Under the pieces are notes generated by a model. It was not told the origin of the DNA. It saw only the letters and a list, made by a program, of their open reading frames with translations, and searched no databases. From an uncultured bacterium (GTDB lineage Bacteria > Bacillota_I > Bacilli_A > RF39 > UBA660): 64,000 nucleotides of DNA. A program made the translations under genes and the position numbers. Every line of letters begins with the position of its first letter. The stretch's first letter is position 1. Positions 9,013 to 17,297 of this stretch are shown here, in pieces. The stretch spans positions 61,570-125,569 of the forward strand of contig CANSHI010000001.1 of the NCBI GenBank assembly GCA_947646655.1, read 5' to 3'.

Positions 9013-10188
9013 TCAAAGGGATGACTTTTTAGCAAGTTTTTTGTTTATCAAATTTCCTAATACTGAATAGATAACTGCAAAGACTGGTACGCCAAATATC
9101 ATGCCTGGGAAGCCAAATATGCCTCCAAATAATAGGATCGAGAACAATACCCAAAAGCTTTTTATTCCTGTTTTATTACCTATCAGTTTTGGCCCTAAAA
9201 TATTGCCATCAAATTGTTGAATTAAAAATATTAAAATAGTAAATGTCAAACTTTTTGTAGGATCTACAAGTAACAGTAATGCTGCACAAGGTATAGCTCC
9301 TATGAATGGTCCAAAGTATGGGATGATATTAGTAATGCCTACGATTACTGATATAACTAAAGCATATGGTATTTTAAAAACAGATATTATTATAAATGTT
9401 AAAACTCCTATGATTAGAGAATCGATTATTTTAGCGATCATAAAGCCACCAAAAATTCTATTTGTATAAACGCATGTTGTCATACATGTATCATATGCTT
9501 TTTGTGGCAAAAAGGCTTTTAAAAGTCGTTTCGATCCTCGAATAAAAGTGTCTTTGTCATATATTAAATAAACAGAAACGATTATACCGATTATTATATT
9601 TATGGTCCAACTTACGAATGACGATATACCAGTGGTCAAATTTGATACGATAGTGTCCATCCCTGGAAGCATAATACCTGTCAAGGAATCGGTTATGTTC
9701 GCGTTCCAATTGTCGATCATTTTCATAAGTTCTGGATTGTCGTTTAGCATTCCTTTTAAGTAATCATAAATATTATTGATGTAAATTGGAACATTAGAAA
9801 GCATCATATTTATGCTGTCAAAAAGGCTCGGAATGACGAAGGAAATTATTAGAATGATTAAGGCAAATGTGAAAAGATAAGTTAAAAAGATCGCTAAAAT
9901 GCGCGAGGCATTTTTGGTAAACTTATGTTTTTTGAATACTTTTTTTTCTAGCAGTTTTAATAATTTTGATGCGATAAACTTATCGATCATTTTAACTAAA
10001 GGGTTTAGAAGATACGCAAATAGTAATCCGATTAAAATGGGTGATATTATGCTTATCAGTTTTGCTATGCAACTATATATGGCATCGGCTTTTAAAAGTA
10101 TGAAAAAGAGCAATATGGCAGCTGCTATAACTGTAAAAAGTGTGAAGCCCCAATAGACATAATTATTTCCTTTTATTTTTTCTTTCAA
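9013..10188 (-). CDS. AI-2E family transporter (YtvI/PerM-like permease)
   Basis: A 391-residue polytopic membrane protein of the AI-2E exporter (UPF0118/PerM) family. Seen: an N-terminal hydrophobic pair, a long basic linker, a periplasmic-type amphipathic segment, and the C-terminal family core with GITNIIPYFGPFIGAIP, QQFDGNILGPKLIG, and FGFPGMIFGVPVFAVIY. Members have been linked to autoinducer-2 export, sodium/proton exchange or sporulation (YtvI), so the substrate is not deducible. It follows the small membrane protein at 10204 by 15 bases and probably shares its transcript with fmt. Confidence 0.9.
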   Translation of the reverse strand: MKEKIKGNNYVYWGFTLFTVIAAAILLFFILLKADAIYSCIAKLISIISPILIGLLFAYLLNPLVKMIDKFIASKLLKLLEKKVFKKHKFTKNASRILAIFLTYLFTFALIILIISFVIPSLFDSINMMLSNVPIYINNIYDYLKGMLNDNPELMKMIDNWNANITDSLTGIMLPGMDTIVSNLTTGISSFVSWTINIIIGIIVSVYLIYDKDTFIRGSKRLLKAFLPQKAYDTCMTTCVYTNRIFGGFMIAKIIDSLIIGVLTFIIISVFKIPYALVISVIVGITNIIPYFGPFIGAIPCAALLLLVDPTKSLTFTILIFLIQQFDGNILGPKLIGNKTGIKSFWVLFSILLFGGIFGFPGMIFGVPVFAVIYSVLGNLINKKLAKKSSL

Positions 10189-10203
10189 TTTAAAACCCTC
10201 TTT

Positions 10204-10839
10204 CTAGTAAGTAAATTCAAATATGTATTCGATTTCGTTATTTTTAATTTCGATCGATATGATCTCTTTAGCAGTTGTAGTTATTTGAATGTTATAACCT
10301 TCTAATTCTTTATAACTATATATTTTTTTAGAGTCTTTATGCATAATAGTTGAACTAGTTTGATTTAGATTATTAAATAAGTTAGGAAAGTCAAAAAATG
10401 ATGGTTCTAAATCTTGATACAATTCGTTGTAAACTTCTTTTTCTTTAAAATTATGCTTATATATAATGCCATTTTCAATTGAATAATGTAGTAAAGAATC
10501 CGTTGTTTCTTTAAATCCTTCTGTTATACCATTTTCGATAGACCCTTCATATACGCGATCGATACGCCCTTTAATCGTGTATACAAAATTATAATTGGCA
10601 TTGAAAAGTTTAGTTTGTTTTTCTAAGTATGTCAGTTCTTCTTTTTCTATTTCGACATGCGATTCTTCTTTTGGATACTCACTTTGAGATTCATAGTTTT
10701 TAGGGGCCATCCTTTTTTGATTAATGTTTCCAATAAATATAATTATTACAGCAAAAACTAAAAATATCATATAGAGAAAAAATTTGAATACCGTTCTACC
10801 TCTTTCTGTAGAGCGTAACTCTTTTATAAATTCAATCAT
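10204..10839 (-). CDS. Hypothetical single-pass membrane protein
   Basis: Unrecognised 211-residue protein. Seen: a short basic cytosolic start (KELRSTERGRTVFKF), one transmembrane helix (LYMIFLVFAVIIIFIG), then about 165 extracellular residues rich in Lys, Glu and Asn, with no cysteines. The start overlaps the end of fmt by eight bases, which suggests translational coupling. The order fmt, this gene, AI-2E permease may be an operon. The function is unknown. Confidence 0.7.
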   Translation of the reverse strand: MIEFIKELRSTERGRTVFKFFLYMIFLVFAVIIIFIGNINQKRMAPKNYESQSEYPKEESHVEIEKEELTYLEKQTKLFNANYNFVYTIKGRIDRVYEGSIENGITEGFKETTDSLLHYSIENGIIYKHNFKEKEVYNELYQDLEPSFFDFPNLFNNLNQTSSTIMHKDSKKIYSYKELEGYNIQITTTAKEIISIEIKNNEIEYIFEFTY

Positions 10840-11767
10840 TGACGATCAATCCTTTTAGTGTTTCTTTATTTAAGCCATTTAAAAAGTCTTTAACTGGTAT
10901 TTTGTTTTTGCCTTCAGGTTGGATTTCTGTTATGATGATTTCACTATCCTTGGTAGAAATTCCTATTCCATCTTTGTAGACGGCGATTATTTTTGATGGT
11001 GTGTCACTAGACGATGAACCAATTTTGGCATTATAAACTTTAAACTTTTTACCATTCATTAAAAAGTATGTACTTGGGTTAGGTGATAAGGCACGTATAT
11101 GGTTATAAACTTTTTTAGTCGACTTATTAAAATCTAGATGTTCATCTTCTTTTTTTATGATATAACCGAAGGTAACTTTTGAATCGTCTTGTTTTATTCT
11201 TTCGTTTGTTCCTTCGATAATGCTAGGAAGTGTTTTAATGAGAAGATTACTTCCTATTTCCATGAGTCTAGTACTCAAAGATTCTAGGTTGTCATCTTCC
11301 AAAATCGGTGTGCTCTCTTGGGAAATGATGTCCCCACTGTCCATGTGTTCATCCATGTACATGATGGTTATTCCAGTTTCTTTTAGTCCGTTCATTATAG
11401 CACGGTGGATCGGTGCGCCTCCTCTTAATTCAGGCAAAAGAGAGGCATGCACGTTTATACATCCAAGGTTAGGATAGTCTAAAATAGATTTCGGTATGAT
11501 CTGACCATAGGCACATGTTATTATTATATCAGGGTTAGCTTTTAGCACTTTATCGTAATCGTCTTTAATTTTGACTGGTGTAAAAACTTCGATATTGTTT
11601 TTTTCAGCAAGTTCTTTAACAGGCGAAGGTGTCAATATTTTTTTGCGACCAATAGGAGCATCAGGCTGGCTTACTACTAATACGACATTTGTATTTTTTA
11701 TTAAGTTTTCTAAAATGTGTTTTGCAAATTTGGGTGTGCCCATGAAAACTACTCTTAAATCTTTCAT
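10832..11767 (-). CDS. fmt: Methionyl-tRNA formyltransferase
   Basis: Fmt formylates initiator Met-tRNA using 10-formyltetrahydrofolate. The 311 residues match the family. Seen: the N-terminal Rossmann-like start VVFMGTPKFAKHILENL, the substrate loop VSQPDAPIGRKK, the catalytic block with NVHASLLPELRGGAPIHRAI (the Asn-His pair), and MDEHMDSGDI with the conserved Asp. The C-terminal OB-like domain begins around residue 205. The usual neighbour def is not in this window. The assignment is secure. Confidence 0.96.
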   Translation of the reverse strand: MKDLRVVFMGTPKFAKHILENLIKNTNVVLVVSQPDAPIGRKKILTPSPVKELAEKNNIEVFTPVKIKDDYDKVLKANPDIIITCAYGQIIPKSILDYPNLGCINVHASLLPELRGGAPIHRAIMNGLKETGITIMYMDEHMDSGDIISQESTPILEDDNLESLSTRLMEIGSNLLIKTLPSIIEGTNERIKQDDSKVTFGYIIKKEDEHLDFNKSTKKVYNHIRALSPNPSTYFLMNGKKFKVYNAKIGSSSSDTPSKIIAVYKDGIGISTKDSEIIITEIQPEGKNKIPVKDFLNGLNKETLKGLIVND

Positions 11768-11811
11768 ATTATCATTCGCTTTCTATATTGTTATTTTAAC
11801 ATAAATGCAAT

Positions 11812-11842
11812 AAAAATAGTAGTCTTAAGTAAAACTACTATT
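11812..11842 (-). terminator. Terminator after surface-protein gene A
   Basis: AATAGTAGT and ACTACTATT form a perfect 9-bp stem with a ten-base loop, followed on the minus strand by a T-rich tail. It is 16 bases downstream of the stop codon at 11858. Confidence 0.8.
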
Positions 11843-11857
11843 AGTTCAATATCAGTC

Positions 11858-13075
11858 CTAAGCTTCGTACGGACTCGTTGTTGTTCCATTTCCACTCATT
11901 GTTCTTACGTATTCTGCGCTCAGCGAGATAACTGGGGCTACACCACCCGCACTATTACTGACACCCGTATTAAGCAGATCCCCATTAAGATTGACAACAA
12001 ATACATAAGAATAACTATTAAAATGCATGTAAGAGGGTGAGAACGACCAATACCATGATCCTTTATAGAGATGATAACTTGTATTTTGAGTGTTATACTT
12101 TCCACTTCCCGCAGCTAATATCTCATCAGCTGTTATCATTCCTACTTTTTGTCCTAACTTTCCATTTCCTTTCTCTATATCTTCTTTTGTGAATGCATCA
12201 TTCTTATTCTCACATTTGAACTTTGGTGCTGGATTAACCTTTGCACTTATACTTGTACTATTATTTCCTGTCATTATCCTTGAAAATGCTCCATATCCCG
12301 TTACATTTGTCCCATATCCTAATCCTGTATCTCTTGTCCAAAGTGTTACATTTTTTCCTGGTATTGTCCTGTCATTACAAAATATAGTGTCACTTACATA
12401 ACTATCATATCCCTTATCTACTATATTCGTTTTATACCAATTTTCTATTGTCGTTTTTATATCCGAATTTGCTGTATTTGTTTGAGCTTCACTTTTACTT
12501 GTACTTGCTTCTGTGCCACTTGGTCCATACATGTATCCTACATATTTTACATCATTATAATTCTCACTAAATACTTGACTTGTCATTGCTAATCTGTCTG
12601 TACTACTTGATCCATTTTTATGTGCTTCTGTTCCATCATATATTATTCTCAAACTTCCGTCTCCATTTACTCGGATTATTCTCCAGTAAAAACCTGCAAA
12701 CTTTACATAGTTATCTGTGACAGCTCCTCTATAGTAATAACTTGTTCCATAGTCATCAGCCATCGCATACAAGCCATCTGCTGTCTCATCAGTCGTCGCT
12801 GCACTTCCAAATGCTGGACTTCCTTCTTTGACTCCCTTTCCTAATTTAGCTAGAGTCGTAGAAGAATCAGCTTTTATATCTTTATCAAAATACAATGAAC
12901 AACTGCTTTTATGTTCTACACTTAATGATATCTTTTTAGTACTAGAATCTTGACTTAATTCTCCTCCATTTGTGCATGTACTCTTTTCTAAATTTAATAT
13001 ATATCCATTCGTCGGAAATTGTGTGGTTTCACTTTTACTATAACCTGTCTCACTATTTTCATCTTCTATATACAC
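11858..13075 (-). CDS. Surface-antigen family member A, body, out of frame with its signal peptide
   Basis: This is the 405-residue body of a putative exported protein. It shares with five other genes in the window the block FAGFYWRIIRVNGDGS plus RIIYDGT, a D-Y-G-T-SYYYRGA block before it, IFCNDRTIPGK, and a C-terminal APVISLSAEYV ... GNGTTTSPY. Its N-terminal part differs from the others: no TasA/CalY-like half, but a CTNGGELS ... SCSLYF disulfide-type motif. The GTG at 13075 has no ribosome site. The true start is the signal-peptide fragment at 13224, which joins this frame only if the C9 tract at 13100-13108 gains one base (or loses two). As assembled, the gene reads as phase-OFF. Function is unknown; surface exposure is inferred. 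Confidence 0.8.
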   Translation of the reverse strand: MYIEDENSETGYSKSETTQFPTNGYILNLEKSTCTNGGELSQDSSTKKISLSVEHKSSCSLYFDKDIKADSSTTLAKLGKGVKEGSPAFGSAATTDETADGLYAMADDYGTSYYYRGAVTDNYVKFAGFYWRIIRVNGDGSLRIIYDGTEAHKNGSSSTDRLAMTSQVFSENYNDVKYVGYMYGPSGTEASTSKSEAQTNTANSDIKTTIENWYKTNIVDKGYDSYVSDTIFCNDRTIPGKNVTLWTRDTGLGYGTNVTGYGAFSRIMTGNNSTSISAKVNPAPKFKCENKNDAFTKEDIEKGNGKLGQKVGMITADEILAAGSGKYNTQNTSYHLYKGSWYWSFSPSYMHFNSYSYVFVVNLNGDLLNTGVSNSAGGVAPVISLSAEYVRTMSGNGTTTSPYEA

Positions 13076-13077
13076 TG

Positions 13078-13224
13078 CTAAAGCTTGATTGTGCGTGGAG
13101 GGGGGGGGATGATAAAAAATTCTTCATCCTTTGCTAATTTATTCCCTACTAGATTTCCTAAAGCTAAAACACTTGTTGTAATTCCTAAAATACTTGCTAG
13201 AATAATTTTTCTCTTTTTATTCAT
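13078..13224 (-). CDS. Signal-peptide leader of family member A, frameshifted at the poly-C tract
   Basis: A short frame starting at the ATG at 13224 (AGAGGAT upstream) encodes MNKKRKIILASILGIT..., a basic start plus hydrophobic helix, that is a signal peptide or N-terminal anchor. It continues through KDEEFFIIPPPP, coded by the C9 run, and stops eight codons after the run begins. With ten C the frame would read IIPPPSTHNQALAVYIEDENS and continue into the 405-residue body. The short product alone would have no obvious use. Confidence 0.75.
   Translation of the reverse strand: MNKKRKIILASILGITTSVLALGNLVGNKLAKDEEFFIIPPPPRTIKL
13100..13108. repeat. Poly-C(9) contingency tract inside the reading frame of gene A
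   Basis: Nine G on the plus strand (nine C on the coding strand) in otherwise AT-rich DNA. It sits exactly where the signal-peptide frame and the body frame separate by one base. Homopolymer runs of this length are typical sites of slipped-strand mispairing. Confidence 0.85.
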
Positions 13225-13348
13225 TTTCTTAATCCTCTCATTTATTTTGAAAGTCCTTTTCCTTAAAAAAACCAAATGATGACATTAGATCATCATTTTT
13301 AAATTTACTTTTGTAAACTTTATATAAATTTAATTAAAAACTTTATAA

Positions 13349-13425
13349 TGGTGAGCAATATAGGACTCGAACCTACGACCTCCACGATGTCAACGTGGCG
13401 CTCTAACCAACTGAGCTAATCACTC
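13349..13425 (-). tRNA. tRNA-Val (anticodon GAC)
   Basis: A 77-base cloverleaf is readable on the minus strand: acceptor stem GAGTGAT/ATTGCTC with G-U pairs, D-arm AGCTCAGTTGGTTAGAGC, anticodon stem CCACG/CGTGG with loop TTGACAT (anticodon GAC), T-arm GTAGG TTCGAGT CCTAT, discriminator A and an encoded CCA end. GAC reads valine GUC/GUU codons. Confidence 0.95.
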
Positions 13426-13455
13426 ATAAAAAATCTAAAAGTTTAGATTTTATAA

Positions 13456-14250
13456 CTATGAATTTTTTCTAAAAATAGTTTTTTCGACTACTTCGCGAAT
13501 TTTATTTTCATTAAACGGCTTTTGAATCATGTCTACTATTGGATAAGTGAAAGCCTTATCGATAGTGTCTTTATCATTAGAACCTGTAATTATTGAAACA
13601 GGAATTTTCCCAAATAGATTGGCATTTTGAAAATGTTGTAATACTTGAAAACCATCTACTCCAGGCATATTTAAATCTAATAGCATACATTGGATTTTAT
13701 CATTAAGTGTATTATCTATAATGTTAATTGCTTCTTGACCGTCTGATGCAATAATAACTTTGTATTTACCATTAAAGATCTTTTCTATGAAATTCCTTAT
13801 GATGTTTGAGTCATCAACTACTAAAATAGAATTTTCTACTATTTCAGTTTTTGGGGTTTGGGCAGGTGTTATGGAAGTATCTGAGCCAGCTATTACTCCC
13901 ATATATCTTTTAACAACATTTAACATTTTCGTAGTTTCAGCCATGAGGGAATCATATTCTTGATTAACGAAGCTCGAATCATTTCTCTTGCCAGCGAGTT
14001 CATGAGCATAAAACATTTCCCCAAGTTCGTTCATTCCAAAGTAACGGCAGTCACTTTTTAAAGAGTGTACAACGATAGCATAGTTAGCCATATCGCCCAT
14101 ATCTTTAAATTTTTTGGAATTAGCTATTTTAGTATCAACCTCGCCTAAAAATTCTTCAAGCATTTGATCATATGTTTCCATGTCGCCAAATAATTCTAAG
14201 CTCTTTTTTACATCAATGCCATTTGAAATTAAAATATTTACATCTTTCAT
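13456..14250 (-). CDS. Stand-alone Hpt-REC phosphorelay protein
   Basis: A 264-residue protein with an N-terminal histidine phosphotransfer domain (residues about 1-120, phospho-accepting His62 in VVHSLKSD) and a C-terminal receiver domain (about 140-262) with VVDDS and the phospho-acceptor Asp192 in LLDLNMPG. No DNA-binding or enzymatic output domain is present. It lies next to two hybrid kinases that have receiver domains but no Hpt, so it is a good candidate for their downstream phosphotransfer partner: kinase His to kinase Asp to Hpt. That route is inferred from context. What the terminal receiver controls is unknown. Confidence 0.85.
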   Translation of the reverse strand: MKDVNILISNGIDVKKSLELFGDMETYDQMLEEFLGEVDTKIANSKKFKDMGDMANYAIVVHSLKSDCRYFGMNELGEMFYAHELAGKRNDSSFVNQEYDSLMAETTKMLNVVKRYMGVIAGSDTSITPAQTPKTEIVENSILVVDDSNIIRNFIEKIFNGKYKVIIASDGQEAINIIDNTLNDKIQCMLLDLNMPGVDGFQVLQHFQNANLFGKIPVSIITGSNDKDTIDKAFTYPIVDMIQKPFNENKIREVVEKTIFRKNS

Positions 14251-14357
14251 TTTTCTCTCTCCTTTTGAAGTTTTATATACTCTCTTAAATCAATTATAGC
14301 AATTTTTAAAACGTTAGTAAAGAGGTATTGACATCGGTATACAATAAGGGGAAAAAC

Positions 14358-16169
14358 TTATTTTAAATATTTATTAAGTATTCTTTTCAGTTCTTCTTTT
14401 TCAATCGGTTTAGCTATATAGTCATCGAAGCCTGCCGCTAAATATTTTTCTTTCATCCCTACTATGGCATTTGCAGTTAGAGCAACAGTTGGTGTTTTAT
14501 AATCAGCTAAGTTTTCTTTTAGTTCTTTTAGCGTGTCTGTTCCGGTCTTACCTGGCATCATGTCGTCTAGCAGTACTAAGTCAAAATTTTCGTTTATTAT
14601 TTTCTCTATTCCCTCGTCTCCACTAGAGGCCGTCGTTATAATAACTTTAAAAGGTTGTAATACTTTTTCGGCTACTTTGAGATTAAGTTTGTTGTCGTCT
14701 ATTATTAGTATCTTCTTATTAGGAAATTCTAAGACTTCTATTTGTTCTTTATGATCATTTTTATTGAGATTTCCTTTAGTTATTTTTTGATCGATCGATA
14801 TAGTAAATTTTGATCCTATTCCATATTCACTTTGCACTACTATTTTCCCATTCATCATATTGACGAGCTTTTTAGTAATTGCTAAACCTAGACCTGACCC
14901 TTCAATTGAAATATTTTTTTCAAGGTCTAGTCTTCCAAATTTTTCGAATAACTTGTCGATGTCTTCATTTTTAATTCCTATTCCCGAATCTTCTACTGAT
15001 ATGATCAGTCTACATATATCGTCTTTAATTACTGATGAAACTTTAAATTCGATAAAACCTTCTTTAGTATATTTGATAGAATTGGTAAGTAGGTTTATAC
15101 ATATTTGTTTAAGTCTAGAAGCATCTCCATAGAGGTACTTTGGAAGTGATTCATCAAAAGAAGTTCTGAACTCGATAGGTTTTTCCCCTAGTCTCGCTTT
15201 TGAAAGAGCGATTAAGTTGTCTAAAACTTCAGAAATTTCATATTCAGTGTTTATGATTTCTATCTTTCCCGCTTCTATTTTAGAAATATCTAATATGCCA
15301 TTTACAAGTTCTAATAAATTTTGGGATGCTTTAACAATATATTTTGCATCTTCTGTAATTTTTTCTTTGTCGTTAGAATCCTCGATTAAGGAATTTGAAA
15401 AACCTACGATTGCATTAAGTGGCGTTCTGATTTCATGAGACATGTTAGATAAAAATTCAGTCTTTGCTTGATTGGCTTTGTCAGCACGGTCTCTTGCCAT
15501 ATTTAATTCTTCTATCATTTTGACATCTGGGTTTTCGATAGTGTTAAACATTATAAGGTTTATATAGGCTATGATTGAGGGAATAATTATTAAAGTTGGG
15601 TTTACTGCTCTTACGAATGCGGCTACTATCATGAAGGCTATTAAAACTGTCAAAGGAATATACTTTTTTGTAAATATTTTTTTGATGTTTTTTATCATGA
15701 TCAAGATGATGACTATTAAGTAAATTAGTGCAACTAAATAAACGAATGTCGGCGCTGCTCCTGTGATTCCCATCGTGCCGTCTGTATTAATAATGTTTAA
15801 TGGTAATAAAAATTCTATTAAAATGAATAAAATATCGAGGCTCAAAGTATAAGTTTTTAGTTTGTCATATTTTTTTGTTCCACCAAATGATATAAAATAA
15901 ATATATAGTAATAAAAGGTTTACCCATAAAATATAGTGTATGAGGTCAATCTTGTTAAGTATGTGAACGATCATTTTGGTAAATTCGGTATAATTGAAAT
16001 AACATATTAATAGTTCAACCATTACTAGAATGATATCGATTAGACTAGATAATATCATAAATCCATATATTTTAGTTTCTTTTGTTTTTACTCTTTCTTT
16101 TGTAAAAAATAAAATAACAATTAGAATACTACAGAAAAATCCACTGATTAAAAAATACAAATTTGGCAT
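14358..16169 (-). CDS. Hybrid sensor histidine kinase (copy 1)
   Basis: A 603-residue hybrid kinase. The N-terminal 210 residues contain about seven hydrophobic helices with short loops, acting as a membrane-embedded sensor. A linker (MARDRADKANQAK) leads to the HisKA domain with His245 in SNMSHEIRTPLNA, then HATPase_c (N box ICINLLTNSIKYT, G1 DSGIGI, G2 GSGLGLAI), and a C-terminal receiver with IIDDNKLN and the acceptor Asp in LVLLDDMMPGKTG. The kinase and receiver parts are almost the same as the protein at 17298-19124, while the sensor parts differ. The ligand is unknown. It follows the acyltransferase gene and has its own promoter (16189-16218). Confidence 0.92.
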   Translation of the reverse strand: MPNLYFLISGFFCSILIVILFFTKERVKTKETKIYGFMILSSLIDIILVMVELLICYFNYTEFTKMIVHILNKIDLIHYILWVNLLLLYIYFISFGGTKKYDKLKTYTLSLDILFILIEFLLPLNIINTDGTMGITGAAPTFVYLVALIYLIVIILIMIKNIKKIFTKKYIPLTVLIAFMIVAAFVRAVNPTLIIIPSIIAYINLIMFNTIENPDVKMIEELNMARDRADKANQAKTEFLSNMSHEIRTPLNAIVGFSNSLIEDSNDKEKITEDAKYIVKASQNLLELVNGILDISKIEAGKIEIINTEYEISEVLDNLIALSKARLGEKPIEFRTSFDESLPKYLYGDASRLKQICINLLTNSIKYTKEGFIEFKVSSVIKDDICRLIISVEDSGIGIKNEDIDKLFEKFGRLDLEKNISIEGSGLGLAITKKLVNMMNGKIVVQSEYGIGSKFTISIDQKITKGNLNKNDHKEQIEVLEFPNKKILIIDDNKLNLKVAEKVLQPFKVIITTASSGDEGIEKIINENFDLVLLDDMMPGKTGTDTLKELKENLADYKTPTVALTANAIVGMKEKYLAAGFDDYIAKPIEKEELKRILNKYLK

Positions 16170-16188
16170 CTTACCACCTACTTTGTAT

Positions 16189-16218
16189 ATTATATCAAAC
16201 TATTATAGAGGGTGTAAA
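16189..16218 (-). promoter_or_regulatory. Promoter of hybrid kinase copy 1
   Basis: TTTACA and TATAAT are separated by 18 bases, about 20 bases upstream of the ATG at 16169. Confidence 0.6.
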
Positions 16219-16222
16219 GCGA

Positions 16223-16257
16223 AATAAAAACAAGATAGCTTATGTCTAACTTGTTTA
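16223..16257 (-). terminator. Terminator after the acyltransferase gene
   Basis: AACAAGTTAG pairs with CTATCTTGTT with one bulge, followed on the minus strand by a T-rich tail, just after the stop codon at 16260. Confidence 0.65.
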
Positions 16258-16259
16258 TA

Positions 16260-17231
16260 TTAAAATTTTCTTGTATTCACTAATCTTTTGCCTTCTTTTT
16301 TTGAAGTTACTCCTGGCACAAATAAACCATTTCTTAAGCAGTATTCGTTCTCAACAGGAGCTCCATTTTTTGATAGAAGATATTTGCTTTCTGTCTCAGA
16401 GTCATAAATAAATCCTAAGCCCTTGAATTTTTTCAAGTAAGTGTGAATTAAATATTTTTCAATACCTTCTTCGTCGAGTTGTGTTTTTTCGATTCCTAAT
16501 TCGTGCCAGTTTTGCAATCTCATTTTTTCTAATGCTTGTTGAATTATATTAGTTTGTGATATTAAATCCTGTGTTCGGTCTATGTATATCCGCTGTCCAA
16601 ATTTGATTATGCATGTCTTGTAAAGGTCTTCTTCTTTTAAACAAAGACTTGGATTTTCGACGTATTCAAATATGACTGGGATAATAGGATAACCTGTTAT
16701 GGCTCCGATTTTAGCAGTGCCTAATTTTATATCATGCATTACTTTATAAGGATGTAGGTTCCAAGTTGCCTCCGAAAAAATCAAACCTGCTTGACCGTTA
16801 ATCATTCTTCCAGACATTTCAAGAATAGCCCACTGTCCTTCGTCTTTACTTCTACGGTCAAAAAGTACAGCGTCACATGAATCAAATAAATTTTTAGTAA
16901 ATATATTTAAATCATCGTTAGCCACTAAAGGTGAAACGTTTAAGCCTATTTCACCAAATGCGTCCACAGCTGTTAGAATGTCATGTGAATTAGAATGGTT
17001 ACACGCGAATAGACATAAACCGTCACTAGGAATGTTTTCTTCTCCAATTATTTTATAATCAAAATTTCTAAAATTTGGGTAAACATTTCTAATGAGCTTT
17101 CTTCCTAAGCTATTTTGGTTTTCTTTTAAATTAAAAATAGTATATGAAATATTTTTTAAACTTTTAAAATATTTTATTTTCTCTTCTAGAGATAGATTTT
17201 GTATTTCCTTATTTGATAAAAAAATTGTCAT
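16260..17231 (-). CDS. 1-acyl-glycerol-3-phosphate acyltransferase-like protein (PlsC domain)
   Basis: A 323-residue protein with a PlsC-type acyltransferase domain at about residues 65-230. The HX4D catalytic motif is NHSNSHD, and the substrate-binding motif equivalent to FPEGTR reads FSEATWN. YPIIPVIFEYV is the usual following strand. It is longer than housekeeping PlsC: an N-terminal segment of about 60 residues and a C-terminal segment of about 90 residues have no recognised domain. The acyl acceptor may be lysophosphatidate or another lipid. It sits between two hybrid kinases and close to an acyl-activating enzyme, which hints at a shared lipid-related job. Confidence 0.8.
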   Translation of the reverse strand: MTIFLSNKEIQNLSLEEKIKYFKSLKNISYTIFNLKENQNSLGRKLIRNVYPNFRNFDYKIIGEENIPSDGLCLFACNHSNSHDILTAVDAFGEIGLNVSPLVANDDLNIFTKNLFDSCDAVLFDRRSKDEGQWAILEMSGRMINGQAGLIFSEATWNLHPYKVMHDIKLGTAKIGAITGYPIIPVIFEYVENPSLCLKEEDLYKTCIIKFGQRIYIDRTQDLISQTNIIQQALEKMRLQNWHELGIEKTQLDEEGIEKYLIHTYLKKFKGLGFIYDSETESKYLLSKNGAPVENEYCLRNGLFVPGVTSKKEGKRLVNTRKF

Positions 17232-17258
17232 AGTTTCTCTTCTTCCTTTTACGAGTTT

Positions 17259-17287
17259 ATTATATAGAAAGCGTTTTTAAATGTCAA
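17259..17287 (-). promoter_or_regulatory. Promoter of the acyltransferase gene
   Basis: TTGACA and TATAAT are separated by exactly 17 bases, about 28 bases upstream of the ATG at 17231. This is a consensus-quality promoter and gives a useful comparison with the stretched promoters at 48858 and 55563. Confidence 0.8.
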
Positions 17288-17297
17288 ACCTTTTACT

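Noticed and set aside
13078..13108. Frameshift at poly-C as simple sequencing error or decay
   Set aside because: Kept as phase variation because I noticed two other long G/C runs, both at promoters of the same family. A wrong run length in the assembly is still possible.
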